A stretch of 64,000 nucleotides of DNA from Pseudorhodobacter aquimaris (GTDB lineage: Bacteria; Pseudomonadota; Alphaproteobacteria; Rhodobacterales; Rhodobacteraceae), in assembly GCF_001202025.1 (NCBI RefSeq), contig NZ_LGHS01000072.1, positions 1 to 64,000 on the forward strand. Reading direction: 5' to 3'. Position 1 is the first letter of the stretch, and every line of letters starts with the position of its first letter. A program made the position numbers and the translations under genes. Under the pieces are notes generated by a model. That model had not been told where the DNA came from and did no database searches. It saw only the letters and a program-made list of their open reading frames with translations. Shown here in pieces: positions 40,242-49,300 of the stretch.

Positions 40242-40310
40242 CGCACCGTTCCACTTGGTCACCGAAGGGCGGTCTGGCTATATTAGGTCGGCAGCTACAG
40301 GAGATTTCGC

Positions 40311-41087
40311 ATGAATTATGATACCATCACCTATGCCGAGGCAGAGGGCCTTGGCATCATTACCCTCAACCGGCCAGAGGTGATGAATGCGCTGTCCAGC
40401 CAGATGCGCGCCGAATTGTTGCATGCGGTGAAGGCGGCGGGTAAATCAGCGCGGGCCTTGGTCATGACGGGCGCAGGTCGCGCGTTTTGTTCGGGGCAAG
40501 ATCTAGGCGACGCGGCGCGGATCGGTGATATCGATCTGGAACGTACGCTGCGAGATGAATATGAGCCGCTGCTGCGCGCGATTTATGATTGTCCGGTGCC
40601 GACGCTTTCTGCGGTCAATGGTGCGGCTGCGGGGGCAGGGGCGAACCTCGCGCTTGCGGCTGATGTTGTGATCGCCGCACAATCGGCCAGTTTCATTCAG
40701 GCCTTTACCCGTATCGGACTGATCCCCGATGCGGGCGGCACCTATTGGTTACCGCGTCAGATCGGGGCCGCACGGGCGATGGGGGCGGCGCTTTTTGCCG
40801 ATAAAATCAGCGCGGATCAGGCGGTAAGCTGGGGCATGATCTATGAGGCCGTTCCCGACGAAGGCTTTGAGGCGCATTGGCACGCGCGGGCGACCCATCT
40901 GGCCAAAGGGCCGACGGCGGCCTATCGCGGTGTGAAGACCGCCATCCGTGCCAGCCATGGCAACACACTTGATCAACAGCTGGTGCTGGAGGCAAAGCTG
41001 CAGGGGGAATGTGGCCAGACCCATGACTTCAAGGAAGGCGTCATCGCGTTTTTGGAAAAACGTCCCGCGCGGTTCGAAGGTCGCTAA
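40311..41087 (+). CDS. Enoyl-CoA hydratase/isomerase (PaaG-like)
   Basis: A 258-residue crotonase-fold protein. The oxyanion hole residues are in AGRAFCSGQDLGD and NGAAAGAGANLALAAD. The catalytic acidic residue is in the segment LIPDAGGTYWLPRQIG. That Asp, with the shape FTRIGLIPDAGG, is typical of PaaG-type ring-opening isomerases of phenylacetate degradation as well as of general hydratases. No paa genes adjoin it. It converges on ilvN; a small palindrome GTGGCGCCAC at 41092-41101 lies between them. The exact substrate is uncertain. Confidence 0.88.
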   Translation: MNYDTITYAEAEGLGIITLNRPEVMNALSSQMRAELLHAVKAAGKSARALVMTGAGRAFCSGQDLGDAARIGDIDLERTLRDEYEPLLRAIYDCPVPTLSAVNGAAAGAGANLALAADVVIAAQSASFIQAFTRIGLIPDAGGTYWLPRQIGAARAMGAALFADKISADQAVSWGMIYEAVPDEGFEAHWHARATHLAKGPTAAYRGVKTAIRASHGNTLDQQLVLEAKLQGECGQTHDFKEGVIAFLEKRPARFEGR

Positions 41088-41121
41088 GGAGTGGCGCCAC
41101 CCAAAGGGATGGCGCATAGAT

Positions 41122-41682
41122 TCAGGCGCCGCGCGACAGGGCCGCAACCCCGGTCCGGGCAATTTCCATGAGCCCCAAGGGACGCATGAGATCGGCAAAG
41201 GCGTCGATCTTTTCCGGTGTTCCTGTCATCTCGAACACAAAGCTGGTCAGGGTGCTATCGACCACATTGGCGCGGAAAATCTCGGCCAGACGCAGGGCTT
41301 CGATGCGCGCGTCACCCTTGCCCGTCACCTTGAACAGCGCCAGTTCGCGCTGCACCGAGGGGCCGTCAACCGTCAGGTCATGCACCTCATGGACAGGCAC
41401 AATCCGGCCCAGCTGTGCCTTGATCTGTTCGATCACCGGCGGGGTGCCGCGCGTCACAATGGTGATCCGCGAGCGGTGGCCCTCATGGTCAACCTCGGCC
41501 ACGGTCAGGCTGTCGATGTTATAGCCGCGACCGGAAAACAGCCCGATCACCCGCGCCAGAACACCGCTTTCGTTATCGACCAGAACCGCCAAGGTATGCT
41601 GTTCGATGATATCGCCGTTCGGGTCGCGCAGTTCATAGGCGGAATGGCTGGTAGAACCTTGTTTGATATTGAGCGCCGACAT
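41122..41682 (-). CDS. ilvN: Acetolactate synthase small subunit
   Basis: A 186-residue regulatory subunit that confers valine feedback inhibition on acetolactate synthase. The N-terminal ACT domain is seen in HTLAVLVDNESGVLARVIGL and FSGRGYNIDSLTVAEV. The C-terminal domain is seen in VHDLTVDGPSVQRELALFKV. It follows ilvB by 83 bases in the same operon, under the ilv attenuator at 43566-43722. Confidence 0.95.
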   Translation of the reverse strand: MSALNIKQGSTSHSAYELRDPNGDIIEQHTLAVLVDNESGVLARVIGLFSGRGYNIDSLTVAEVDHEGHRSRITIVTRGTPPVIEQIKAQLGRIVPVHEVHDLTVDGPSVQRELALFKVTGKGDARIEALRLAEIFRANVVDSTLTSFVFEMTGTPEKIDAFADLMRPLGLMEIARTGVAALSRGA

Positions 41683-41765
41683 CGGGTTCGCCCTTTCTGT
41701 TCGGTAAAATTGTCCTTGGGGGCAGGGGGCATCATCGCCCCCGGCATGATCCTTTTGTTTCGGCC

Positions 41766-43520
41766 CTAGACCAGAACGGCACCCGTGGCACCGATCACGC
41801 CCTTAGTCTCGGCATCCCCGAGCAGCATCTCGTTATGAGCCTTGCCCGAGGGGATCATCGGGAAGCAATTCTCATGCTTTTCAACAAGGCAATCAAAGAT
41901 CACCGGCCCGTCATATTTGATCATCTCCATGATCGCATCATCCAGATCCGCCGGATCAGAGCAACGGATGCCCTTGCAGCCAAATGCCTCGGCCAGTTTT
42001 ACGAAATCGGGCAGGCTCTCGGACCAGCTTTGGGAATAGCGTTCGCCGTGCAAGAGCTGTTGCCATTGGCGCACCATGCCCAGACGTTCGTTGTTCAGGA
42101 TGAACTGTTTGGCGGGGGCCTTGAATTGTACGGCGGTGCCCATTTCCTGCATGTTCATCAACCATGAGGCCTCACCGGCGACATTGATCACCAGCGCGTC
42201 GGGATGGGCAATCTGCACCCCGATAGAGGCCGGCAGCCCGTAACCCATTGTTCCCAAACCGCCGCTTGTCATCCACCGGTTCGGGTCTTCAAAGCCAAGG
42301 AATTGTGCCGCCCACATCTGGTGCTGACCGACCTCGGTGGTGATATAGCGGTCCATCCCCTTGGTCTGCGCCTCCAGCCGTTGCAAGGCATATTGCGGCT
42401 TGATGATGGTGTCCGAGGTCTTGTAGCTCAGGCAGTTCACCGCGCGCCATTCCTCGATCTGTTTCCACCATGCTGCCAGCGCGGGCTTGTTCACCTTGCG
42501 GCCGCGCGCTTTCCAAAGACGCAACGCATCCTCAAGCACATGACCCACATCGCCCAGAATAGGCACATCGACATGGATTACCTTATTCAGGCTGGAGGCA
42601 TCGATATCGACATGAACCTTGCGGCTGTTCGGGCTGAAATCGGGGATACGTCCGGTGATCCGGTCATCAAAACGCGCGCCGATATTAAGCATCAGATCAC
42701 AGCCGTGCATGGTCAGATTGGCCTCATAGGTGCCGTGCATGCCAAGCATCCCCAGCCATTTGTCGCCCGAAGCCGGATAAGCGCCCAAGCCCATCAGCGT
42801 AGAGGTGACGGGAAAACCGGTGGCCTCAACAAATTCGCGCAGAAGCTGGCTTGCGGCAGGGCCGGAGTTGATAACGCCGCCGCCGGTATAAAATACGGGG
42901 CGTTCCGCGGTTTCCACCATCTCGACCATGCGGGTGATCGCCTCCATATCGCCCTTTAGCTTGGGCTGGTAATGAGAGACCTTGGCCTTTTGCGGGATCG
43001 AATATTCGGCGGTGGCGAATTGAACATCCTTGGGGATATCGATCAAAACCGGACCGGGGCGGCCCTTGGTGGCCACATGGAAGGCCTGATGGATGGTTTC
43101 CGCAAGATTGGCCGTATCCTTGACCAGCCAGTTATGCTTGGTGCAGGGACGGGTGATGCCGACGGTATCGGCCTCTTGGAACCCGTCCGTCCCGATCATA
43201 AAGGTGGGAACCTGCCCCGAAAGCACCACCAAGGGGATGCTGTCCATCAGCGCATCAGTCAGCCCCGTGACCGCATTGGTCGCACCGGGGCCGGAGGTTA
43301 CAAGCACAACACCGGGCTTACCCGTGGAACGGGCATAGCCTTCGGCCATATGCACAGCGCCTTGCTCATGACGCACAAGAATGTGGCGAATGTGGTTTTG
43401 CTGGAAAAGAGCATCATAAATCGGCAAGACCGCCCCGCCGGGATAGCCAAAGACCACCTCAACGCCCTGATCCCTCAAGGCTTGAACCACCATTTCCGCG
43501 CCAGTCATTGCCTGTGCCAT
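41766..43520 (-). CDS. ilvB: Acetolactate synthase large subunit
   Basis: A 584-residue thiamine diphosphate enzyme, the first common step of valine, leucine and isoleucine synthesis. The catalytic Glu is in LVRHEQGAVHMAEGYA. The FAD-binding middle domain has GLGAYPASGDKWLGMLGMHG, and the ThDP motif runs from INVAGEASWLMNMQEMGTAV to LNNERLGMVRQW. Note GEAS in place of the usual GDGS/GDAS at the start of the ThDP motif, a Glu for Asp change seen in some rhodobacters. The ATG at 43520 was preferred to a TTG at 43523; AAAGGA precedes it. It is preceded by a peptide-mediated attenuator. Confidence 0.95.
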   Translation of the reverse strand: MAQAMTGAEMVVQALRDQGVEVVFGYPGGAVLPIYDALFQQNHIRHILVRHEQGAVHMAEGYARSTGKPGVVLVTSGPGATNAVTGLTDALMDSIPLVVLSGQVPTFMIGTDGFQEADTVGITRPCTKHNWLVKDTANLAETIHQAFHVATKGRPGPVLIDIPKDVQFATAEYSIPQKAKVSHYQPKLKGDMEAITRMVEMVETAERPVFYTGGGVINSGPAASQLLREFVEATGFPVTSTLMGLGAYPASGDKWLGMLGMHGTYEANLTMHGCDLMLNIGARFDDRITGRIPDFSPNSRKVHVDIDASSLNKVIHVDVPILGDVGHVLEDALRLWKARGRKVNKPALAAWWKQIEEWRAVNCLSYKTSDTIIKPQYALQRLEAQTKGMDRYITTEVGQHQMWAAQFLGFEDPNRWMTSGGLGTMGYGLPASIGVQIAHPDALVINVAGEASWLMNMQEMGTAVQFKAPAKQFILNNERLGMVRQWQQLLHGERYSQSWSESLPDFVKLAEAFGCKGIRCSDPADLDDAIMEMIKYDGPVIFDCLVEKHENCFPMIPSGKAHNEMLLGDAETKGVIGATGAVLV

Positions 43521-43565
43521 CAAATCTATCCTTTGTTGCCGCCCCTTTGGCGGCCCTATCGCAAC

Positions 43566-43592
43566 AAAAAACCCCCGAAGTTAAAACGGGGG
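43566..43592 (-). terminator. ilv attenuator terminator
   Basis: On the minus strand CCCCCG, a nine-base loop and CGGGGG are followed by TTTTTTG. The hairpin lies 28 bases after the leader peptide stop and 46 bases before ilvB, so transcription would end here unless an alternative structure forms when ribosomes stall on the leader. Confidence 0.88.
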
Positions 43593-43619
43593 CGCATGGG
43601 GGAGGGAAATGTGCTTCCG

Positions 43620-43667
43620 CTACCGGCCCGAACGCCTTTCAATAATAACGACGACGAGATCGCTCAT
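43620..43667 (-). CDS. ilvL: ilv leader peptide
   Basis: A 15-codon open frame coding MSDLVVVIIERRSGR then stop. Six consecutive codons specify Leu, Val, Val, Val, Ile, Ile, exactly the three products of the ilv pathway. It lies between a promoter and an intrinsic terminator upstream of ilvB. Charged tRNA shortage would stall ribosomes on these codons and relieve termination, as in classic ilv and leu attenuation. It is far below usual gene-calling length. The symbol is by analogy with the enterobacterial leader. Confidence 0.88.
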   Translation of the reverse strand: MSDLVVVIIERRSGR

Positions 43668-43693
43668 GTCCTGAACCCCTTCAAGTTCACTGG

Positions 43694-43722
43694 ACCATAT
43701 GGCGATGAAAAAGGCGCGTCAA
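43694..43722 (-). promoter_or_regulatory. Sigma-70 promoter of the ilvBN leader transcript
   Basis: On the minus strand TTGACG (43722-43717) and TATGGT (43699-43694) are separated by 17 bases, close to the housekeeping consensus. Transcription would begin about 20 bases before the leader peptide ATG. The agreement of promoter, leader peptide and terminator supports each element. Confidence 0.7.
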
Positions 43723-43936
43723 CACCCAAATACTGCAATAAAGTATCACTGAAGGCTAATTTTATTGCGCAAAGTTTCAATATCGAGGCCATTTGTCGCA
43801 ATAAGTATGAAATCAGGACGGAGATTTTGGCTCCATCTGCATCGGATGACTGCTCTGGCGGGTTTTTCGAGAATTTTTGTAACATAATACATATTATTGG
43901 TGTTAGATGCTGTACGCGCAAATCGATAATGTACCC

Positions 43937-44573
43937 ATGAGCACATTAAAAGTGTCACTCTCCTCGCAAAACGATGTGATGATGAGCGGACGCGCGTTGA
44001 ACCGCGTGGAAGTGCTGGCGCAGGTCGATGATGGTCGGCTGAGCATCGGCAATGCGGCGAACATGTTGGATCTGACGCGTCGGCAGATATTGCGACTGTT
44101 AAAGCGGTATCGCCAGGATGGCGCGGCAGCGGTCCGGCACAAGTCACGCGGTCGCACGCCGAACAACCAAATCCACTTAGCCAAGCGTGACTATGCGCTG
44201 ACCGTCATCAAGGAACAGTATCCGGATTTCGGCCCGACATTTCCCGCTGAGATGTTGGCCGAACATCACGGCTCCAAGGTTTGCCCGCGAGACGCTGCGC
44301 AAATGGATGGCCGAGGATGGTATCTGGCTTTCTCGTACGCAGCGCCGCCAGTTTCCCCAGCCCGGATTGCGCCGGGAATGTATTGGTGGGCTGATCCAGA
44401 TTGATGGCTCAGATCATCGATGATTTGAAGATCGCGGCCCACCCTACACCTATGCCTTCGTGGATGGCAGGTTTGAGGTGCGCTCAAAAGGCCGATCGCT
44501 GCCCTACAAAATCTTCGACATGGATCAGCGCGTGACCTATGCAGCTATCACCGACAACAGGACAAACTTCTGA
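43937..44573 (+). pseudogene. ISNCY-like transposase remnant
   Basis: The first about 115 codons read as the N-terminal part of an ISNCY/IS1202-type transposase: ALNRVEVLAQVDDGRLSIGN, then helix-turn-helix ANMLDLTRRQILRLLKRYRQ and PDFGPTFPAEMLAEHHG. A frameshift near 44280 moves to RETLRKWMAEDGIWLSRTQR and LIQIDGSDHRWFEDRG (first catalytic Asp). A large internal deletion then joins to the C-terminal piece RFEVRSKGRSLPYKIFDMDQ, ending at a stop at 44571. Most of the catalytic core is gone. Possible left end sequence starts around 43911. No flanking target duplication was established. Confidence 0.75.
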
Positions 44574-44677
44574 GAAGACGGGCTATAAATCAAATGGCAA
44601 ACGCCCCGGCAGACCTTCCGGCGCACGTACCAAAAAGACGATTGTGCAAGCGGCAGAATAAGCCCGGAACTGACGCT

Positions 44678-44944
44678 ATGAATGCTGAAGAAGATCCAGA
44701 GATCATGTCAGATCCGTGCGCCGACGTTGAGATCGACGGGCATTTCCTGACGGTCGATATCTATAAGAGCGACATAGACGCCCGTTGGATACTGGAAGTC
44801 ATAAACGAGTTCGGCACATCAACAGTCTTCGACGATCTATTCCTTGCGGATGGTCTTGCATGGCAGCAGTTCAAGAAGACTGTGAAAGACGAAGCTCTCG
44901 CTGCATTTCTCACCAAAAAAGAAAAACGCCAGCTGTTCCACTGA
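44678..44944 (+). CDS. Unknown 88-residue acidic protein
   Basis: The product begins MNAEEDPEIMSDPCADVEID and continues GHFLTVDIYKSDIDARWILE, VINEFGTSTVFDDLFLADGL, ending in a basic tail KKEKRQLFH. The pattern of short strands with a conserved-looking W-I-L-E-V and a terminal helix suggests a genuine small globular protein; I do not recognise a family. Starts at 44678 or 44705 are both possible, neither with a strong ribosome site. The open frame extends back to 44594 into sequence that looks like IS debris. It may belong to the accessory insertion marked by the adjacent transposase scar. Confidence 0.55.
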   Translation: MNAEEDPEIMSDPCADVEIDGHFLTVDIYKSDIDARWILEVINEFGTSTVFDDLFLADGLAWQQFKKTVKDEALAAFLTKKEKRQLFH

Positions 44945-45204
44945 CCTCCGCAAGGCTTATCAACCCTGCGATATTTGACGCCTGCGGGCTGCTAAGCCTT
45001 GCCCATGTCGCGCCACTTGGTGACATTCCTGCCTTGCAAACCCAGTCACATTCCTGAATGGTGTTTACAGGCTATGAAAAACTAGGGCATGTCCGAACTC
45101 GCTCAGGTTTTGGCATCGCTGCAGTATTTGTAGACACTTCTGGCTTCAATCTTCCTTTTCGGCTTCGGCCCAGTATTGCATATTCCCCAGACCAGCTTGC
45201 GCGT

Positions 45205-45615
45205 TCAGCAGGGTAGCCCGTCGATCTTTTCGATCAATGCGAGCTCGTTGTCCCAATTAGCACGACTGGAAAAACAGATATGTGCGTTAGGTCGTATGTC
45301 TATGCGGCTGTCAAGCGACCCTGCCGGCACTACAATCAAGCCAACCTCGGGCTGGGAAACTGGCAGCGCGGACCCGCAGTCGGTGCAAAAGCTCTTCACG
45401 TGACGCGACCCGGAGAGTTGGAACGTTTTGATGTTTTCCTCCCCAAATACCCAGGTGACTTTGGCGGTCGACGAAAACAGGTTTGCGGAATGAGCCGAAC
45501 CGCTGTCCTTGCGGCAGCGGGCGCAATGGCATAGGAAAAAGCTTTCAAACTTTCCTGAAATGCGGAACTTCACAGCGCCGCAAAGGCATTGTCCGGTCAC
45601 CGGATTGTCGTCCAT
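45205..45615 (-). CDS. GFA / CENP-V family protein
   Basis: A 136-residue zinc protein of the glutathione-dependent formaldehyde-activating (Gfa) fold. The zinc-binding cysteines are in TGQCLCGAVKF, FFLCHCARCRKDSG, and SFCTDCGSALP. The family is named for the Paracoccus enzyme that speeds reaction of formaldehyde with glutathione, although most members have no proven activity. The S-formylglutathione hydrolase gene at the right edge is functionally related to formaldehyde disposal but is 18 kb away. Confidence 0.88.
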   Translation of the reverse strand: MDDNPVTGQCLCGAVKFRISGKFESFFLCHCARCRKDSGSAHSANLFSSTAKVTWVFGEENIKTFQLSGSRHVKSFCTDCGSALPVSQPEVGLIVVPAGSLDSRIDIRPNAHICFSSRANWDNELALIEKIDGLPC

Positions 45616-46002
45616 TCACACTCCCCCTCGACAGGCACCATCAACGTTAGTTTGTCGATGTAGCAGGGAATGGTGGATCAGAGGAACAGTCAAATGGGTG
45701 CATCATATATCAGGCGCGACAAATATATCCCACACATGTCTGGACGATCCGACCGGCTTTGTTCAATATGGTAGTCGACGGCAAACTTCGCGGTTCGTCG
45801 AAGTTGTAGTTAGCGGGCAGACCTACGGACGGGCATCAATCCGGCAAAATCTCAGAAGGCACCCGCTCATCCGATGATCGGGTCAGAAGGTAATCCCCGG
45901 AAAATAGATGGCTGTGGAGATTGCCCCTCGGTTTTTGCTGTAATCGCTGAGAGGCAATGCGTCACTCTACAAATAGCAGGCAAGGTTTCACAATGACGCC
46001 CC
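45616..46002. other. Non-coding gap
   Basis: About 390 bases between the Gfa-family gene and the TauE/SafE gene. Openings on the plus strand run antisense into the Gfa gene and look like shadows. No terminator, repeat or RNA was recognised, apart from the presumed promoter of the Gfa gene just after 45615. Confidence 0.4.
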
Positions 46003-46752
46003 CTAGGATGGCAGGAAAAACAGCCCGCTCATCACCAGTCCGACGGCAACGATGAACATCCGCAGATATTTGGTGTTCTTGATTTTCCGGCTGTAATGTG
46101 CCCCGATGAAACCACCGACGGCTGTTGATATTGCCATCGGGACGGCGGCCTGCCATGCGATCATCCCGGCGGCGACAAAAGTCACCGAAGCAATCAAGGA
46201 CAAAAGCGCGGACAACCCGTTCTTCAGCCCGTTCATATTGTGCAGATCTCTGTATCCGATCAAACCAAAGGCCGCCAACAGCATGATCCCCAACCCGCCA
46301 TTGAAATAGCCGCCATAGATTGCCACCGCCAAGACCACCACCGCCGACAGAAACGGGCCCGCCTCTGCCAAGCCGCGTTTGCGCGTGAAGGTCAGAACAA
46401 CTGGCCCCGCCGCAAAGATAAACGTTGCCATCAACAGCAACCACGGAACCACGCCCGTGAACACCGCGTCACTGGTCACTAACAACAAACCTGCACCCGC
46501 AAAGGCACCGATCCCGGCCACCGCGCAAATCGCACGCAGCCCCAGACGCCCTTCGGCGCGCAGGTCGTGACGGTAGGCCCAGGCGCTTCCGATATAGCCC
46601 GGCATGGCGGCCAGTGTCGCCGTCGCATTGGCCGCGACCGGCGGCACGCCCGCAAAGACCAGCGCGGGAAATGCCAGAAATGTGCCCCCGCCCGCAACCG
46701 CATTCAAAACACCCGCAAAGAGCCCCGCCACAACAAGCACCAGCGTTTCCAT
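46003..46752 (-). CDS. TauE/SafE family permease
   Basis: A 249-residue membrane protein with about eight hydrophobic spans. The two family repeats open with FAGVLNAVAGGGTFLAFPAL and, in the second half, IYGGYFNGGLGIMLLAAFGL. Members export sulfite, sulfoacetate or other organic anions, mostly from sulfonate metabolism; nothing next to this gene points to one substrate. ATG 46752 follows GAGGGTC; a GTG at 46767 is in frame but lies at the ribosome site. Confidence 0.88.
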   Translation of the reverse strand: METLVLVVAGLFAGVLNAVAGGGTFLAFPALVFAGVPPVAANATATLAAMPGYIGSAWAYRHDLRAEGRLGLRAICAVAGIGAFAGAGLLLVTSDAVFTGVVPWLLLMATFIFAAGPVVLTFTRKRGLAEAGPFLSAVVVLAVAIYGGYFNGGLGIMLLAAFGLIGYRDLHNMNGLKNGLSALLSLIASVTFVAAGMIAWQAAVPMAISTAVGGFIGAHYSRKIKNTKYLRMFIVAVGLVMSGLFFLPS

Positions 46753-46925
46753 ATGACCCTCTATCACAATGTTTGAACATATCTGCTCTGGCGTGGTGTA
46801 AGTGTCGGGCCCGCGAAGATCAATCGCCCCTCATACCCCAGAAATCCGGCAGCTATGGTCGCACCCTCTGGACGCGGGCACGCAGAATCCCTATATAATC
46901 AGTCAGATTAACGCGTGAGGCCATC

Positions 46926-47288
46926 ATGAACCAGCCGCAGGACCAGATTGAGGGAACCCCCCTGATCAAACCATCCACAACCGACCACCCTCTCTATGAA
47001 CAGGTGGTTGAAGCATGCCGCAGTGTGTTTGACCCGGAAATTCCGGTCAACATCTATGACCTTGGCCTGATCTATACTATTGAGATTTCTGCGGAAAACG
47101 AGGTTGAGATTATCATGTCACTTACCGCGCCCGGCTGCCCTGTTGCCGGTGAAATGCCCGGCTGGGTCGCCGATGCCGTAGAACCGTTGGCAGGTGTGAA
47201 ATCTGTCGATGTCGGCATGACGTTCGAGCCCCCATGGGGCATGGAAATGATGTCGGATGAAGCACGGCTGGAGCTTGGCTTTATGTAG
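46926..47288 (+). CDS. sufT: SufT/MIP18-type Fe-S assembly factor
   Basis: A 120-residue DUF59 protein: VVEACRSVFDPEIPVNIYDL, GLIYTIEI, and the conserved cysteine in SLTAPGCPVAGEMPG. An N-terminal extension of about 20 residues precedes the core. SufT-type proteins help mature Fe-S proteins under high demand. The next gene (75 bases on) is an A-type cluster carrier, which supports this role. In alphaproteobacteria sufT often ends the suf operon, but no sufBCDS genes are in the window. Confidence 0.9.
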   Translation: MNQPQDQIEGTPLIKPSTTDHPLYEQVVEACRSVFDPEIPVNIYDLGLIYTIEISAENEVEIIMSLTAPGCPVAGEMPGWVADAVEPLAGVKSVDVGMTFEPPWGMEMMSDEARLELGFM

Positions 47289-47363
47289 CGTCGGGTCGGC
47301 GCGCCCCTTGAGAGGTGTGCACATAAATCCTATATCTGCCCTAGAGAGAAAAGGATACGTCCC

Positions 47364-47714
47364 ATGTTCGGTATTCCCGGAAAAGCCGCTGTTACAATGA
47401 CCCCGGCCGCCGCCAAGCAGATTTCGCGCCTGATGGAAAAGCAAGGCTCTTGTGGCTTGCGTATCGGCGTCAAAAAAGGCGGATGTGCGGGTATGGAATA
47501 CACGATGGATTATGTGACCGAGGTTAATCCGATGGATGAAACCGTGGAACAGGACGGCGCGCGCGTGATGATTGCCCCCATGGCGCAGATGTTCCTGATC
47601 GGCACGGAAATCCATTATGAGACAAGCTTGCTTGAAGCCGGCTTTAAATTCCGCAACCCCAATGTCACTGAATCCTGCGGTTGCGGTGAATCCATCAAAT
47701 TCAAAGAGACCTGA
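47364..47714 (+). CDS. sufA: A-type Fe-S carrier (HesB/IscA family)
   Basis: A 116-residue protein. The three conserved cysteines are present: KKGGCAGMEYTMDY and the C-terminal SCGCGESI pair. The start is MFGIPGKAAVTMTPAAAKQI. A-type proteins accept a cluster from the scaffold and hand it to target enzymes. It lies directly after sufT. SufA, IscA and ErpA cannot be told apart with certainty by sequence alone; position favours SufA. Confidence 0.9.
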   Translation: MFGIPGKAAVTMTPAAAKQISRLMEKQGSCGLRIGVKKGGCAGMEYTMDYVTEVNPMDETVEQDGARVMIAPMAQMFLIGTEIHYETSLLEAGFKFRNPNVTESCGCGESIKFKET

Positions 47715-47837
47715 AGGCGCGATCCTTGGCCGTGCCTGTGTTATTTCCTCCAAGATGAACGCTGGCACGGATCTGCCATTCCCAAAGCTGTGAAAATCGC
47801 TTAGCCCTGTCGGTATATTCGTTTTGGAGGGATAGCG

Positions 47838-48587
47838 ATGCGTAATCTGGCTGCTGGCAACTGGAAGATGAACGGGGTATCTACCGATCTGGCGCAGCTT
47901 CGCGCCTTGGTAGAGGCGCACCCTGCCCCCAATTGTGATATACTGCTTTGCCCGCCCGCGACACTAATTGCACGTATGGCAGATCTGGCTGCTGGCTCGG
48001 CCCTGATGTTGGGCGGGCAGGATTGCCACAAAGATGAGACAGGCGCGCATACCGGTGACATTTCGGCGCAGATGCTAAAAGATGCCGGCGCCAGCCATGT
48101 GATTGTGGGCCACTCCGAACGCCGCGCTGACCACGGGGAAAGCGACGCGATTGTACTGGCCAAGGCACAAGCCGCGCTCTCGGCCGGATTGGTGGCCATC
48201 GTTTGTGTGGGCGAAACCGAAGCGCAGCGCGATGCGGGCCGTACGCTGGATGTGATCGGCGCACAGCTCGCGGGCTCTTTGCCTGCACAGCTGGATTGCG
48301 CACCCAGTGATCTGGTCATCGCCTACGAGCCGGTCTGGGCCATCGGCACCGGCCGCACCCCGACAATAGACGAAGTTGGCGCGGTCCACGCGTTTATGCG
48401 CGCCAAGTTGCTGGACCGTTTTGGTGAGCCCGCACAAGAGATGCGGCTCCTTTATGGCGGCTCCGTCAAACCCTCGAACGCGGCAGAGATTTTCGCGGCG
48501 CCAGAGGTGAACGGCGCGCTGGTTGGCGGCGCCAGCCTGAAGGCCGATGATTTCGGCCCGATTGTGGCCGCCCTTGGCCGCGCCTAA
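47838..48587 (+). CDS. tpiA: Triosephosphate isomerase
   Basis: A 249-residue TIM-barrel enzyme interconverting dihydroxyacetone phosphate and glyceraldehyde 3-phosphate. The catalytic residues are Lys in AGNWKMNG, His in IVGHSERR, and Glu in [11 protein letters not shown] (the flexible loop follows). [12 protein letters not shown] is the phosphate site. It stands alone and converges on an Lrp-type gene with a four-base overlap. Confidence 0.97.
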   Translation: MRNLAAGNWKMNGVSTDLAQLRALVEAHPAPNCDILLCPPATLIARMADLAAGSALMLGGQDCHKDETGAHTGDISAQMLKDAGASHVIVGHSERRADHGESDAIVLAKAQAALSAGLVAIVCVGETEAQRDAGRTLDVIGAQLAGSLPAQLDCAPSDLVIAYEPVWAIGTGRTPTIDEVGAVHAFMRAKLLDRFGEPAQEMRLLYGGSVKPSNAAEIFAAPEVNGALVGGASLKADDFGPIVAALGRA

Positions 48588-49045
48588 ACTGGCAAGATGG
48601 TGGTGGATTTGATCTCTTCCATCGACAGCAAAGCGGTCACGTTGAAAATCCGCACCTCGGAAATCAACGCCTGATAGAAGGTGTCATAGGCCCGCGCATT
48701 CGCCACGCGGACCTTGAGGATATAGTCGATATCCCCCGCAAGACGGTGCGCCTCCAACACTTCTGGCCGGGCTTGCAACGCGTGCAGGAATTTTTCCTGC
48801 CACTCGGCCTCATGCTCGGATGTGCGGATCAATACGAAAAAACAGGCCTCCAGCCCCAGCGCCTCGGCATCCAGCAGCACTGTCTGGCGGGTGATCACGC
48901 CGTCCTCTTTCATCCGCTTGATGCGATTCCAAACAGGCGTTTTCGAAGATCCGATTTTGCGCGCGATCTCATCCAGTGATTGGGCGGCATCATTTTGCAG
49001 TTCCGCCAGAATTTTGCGGTCGGTTTCATCGATGCGGCTGGCCAT
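48584..49045 (-). CDS. Lrp/AsnC-family regulator
   Basis: A 153-residue protein: helix-turn-helix in [20 protein letters not shown] and [20 protein letters not shown], then the RAM domain with [13 protein letters not shown]. It resembles global or proline-dehydrogenase-type Lrp regulators in length. It is divergent from the ferredoxin-NADP reductase gene across about 255 bases. Its targets cannot be told from sequence. Confidence 0.9.
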   Translation of the reverse strand: MASRIDETDRKILAELQNDAAQSLDEIARKIGSSKTPVWNRIKRMKEDGVITRQTVLLDAEALGLEACFFVLIRTSEHEAEWQEKFLHALQARPEVLEAHRLAGDIDYILKVRVANARAYDTFYQALISEVRIFNVTALLSMEEIKSTTILPV

Positions 49046-49300
49046 ATGGGGGGCTTCTTTCTAAAAAAACGCGTTTCCTATTGCAGCCAAGTATTTAAAC
49101 AATTATTCTGCATGGCAAGAACTTTCGACCATGGATCAGGAAAATTTCCTAAAATAAAGTGATAATCCGCAACACTCGACCGACGACGGACGTGGTTTTG
49201 CCGAATATGGGCTTCAGACACCGAATCCCTGATATGAATCAACGCAAAATTGCCGCCACCCCCCTATGCTGGAACAATTGAAACGAGCGAGAGTAAGACC

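Noticed and set aside
42972-43940. 322-codon plus-strand frame over the ilvB start
   Set aside because: It runs antisense to ilvB and through the leader and terminator and has no protein-like conservation.
45509-45877. 122-codon plus-strand frame
   Set aside because: The first part is antisense to the GFA gene and the rest has biased, unstructured composition.
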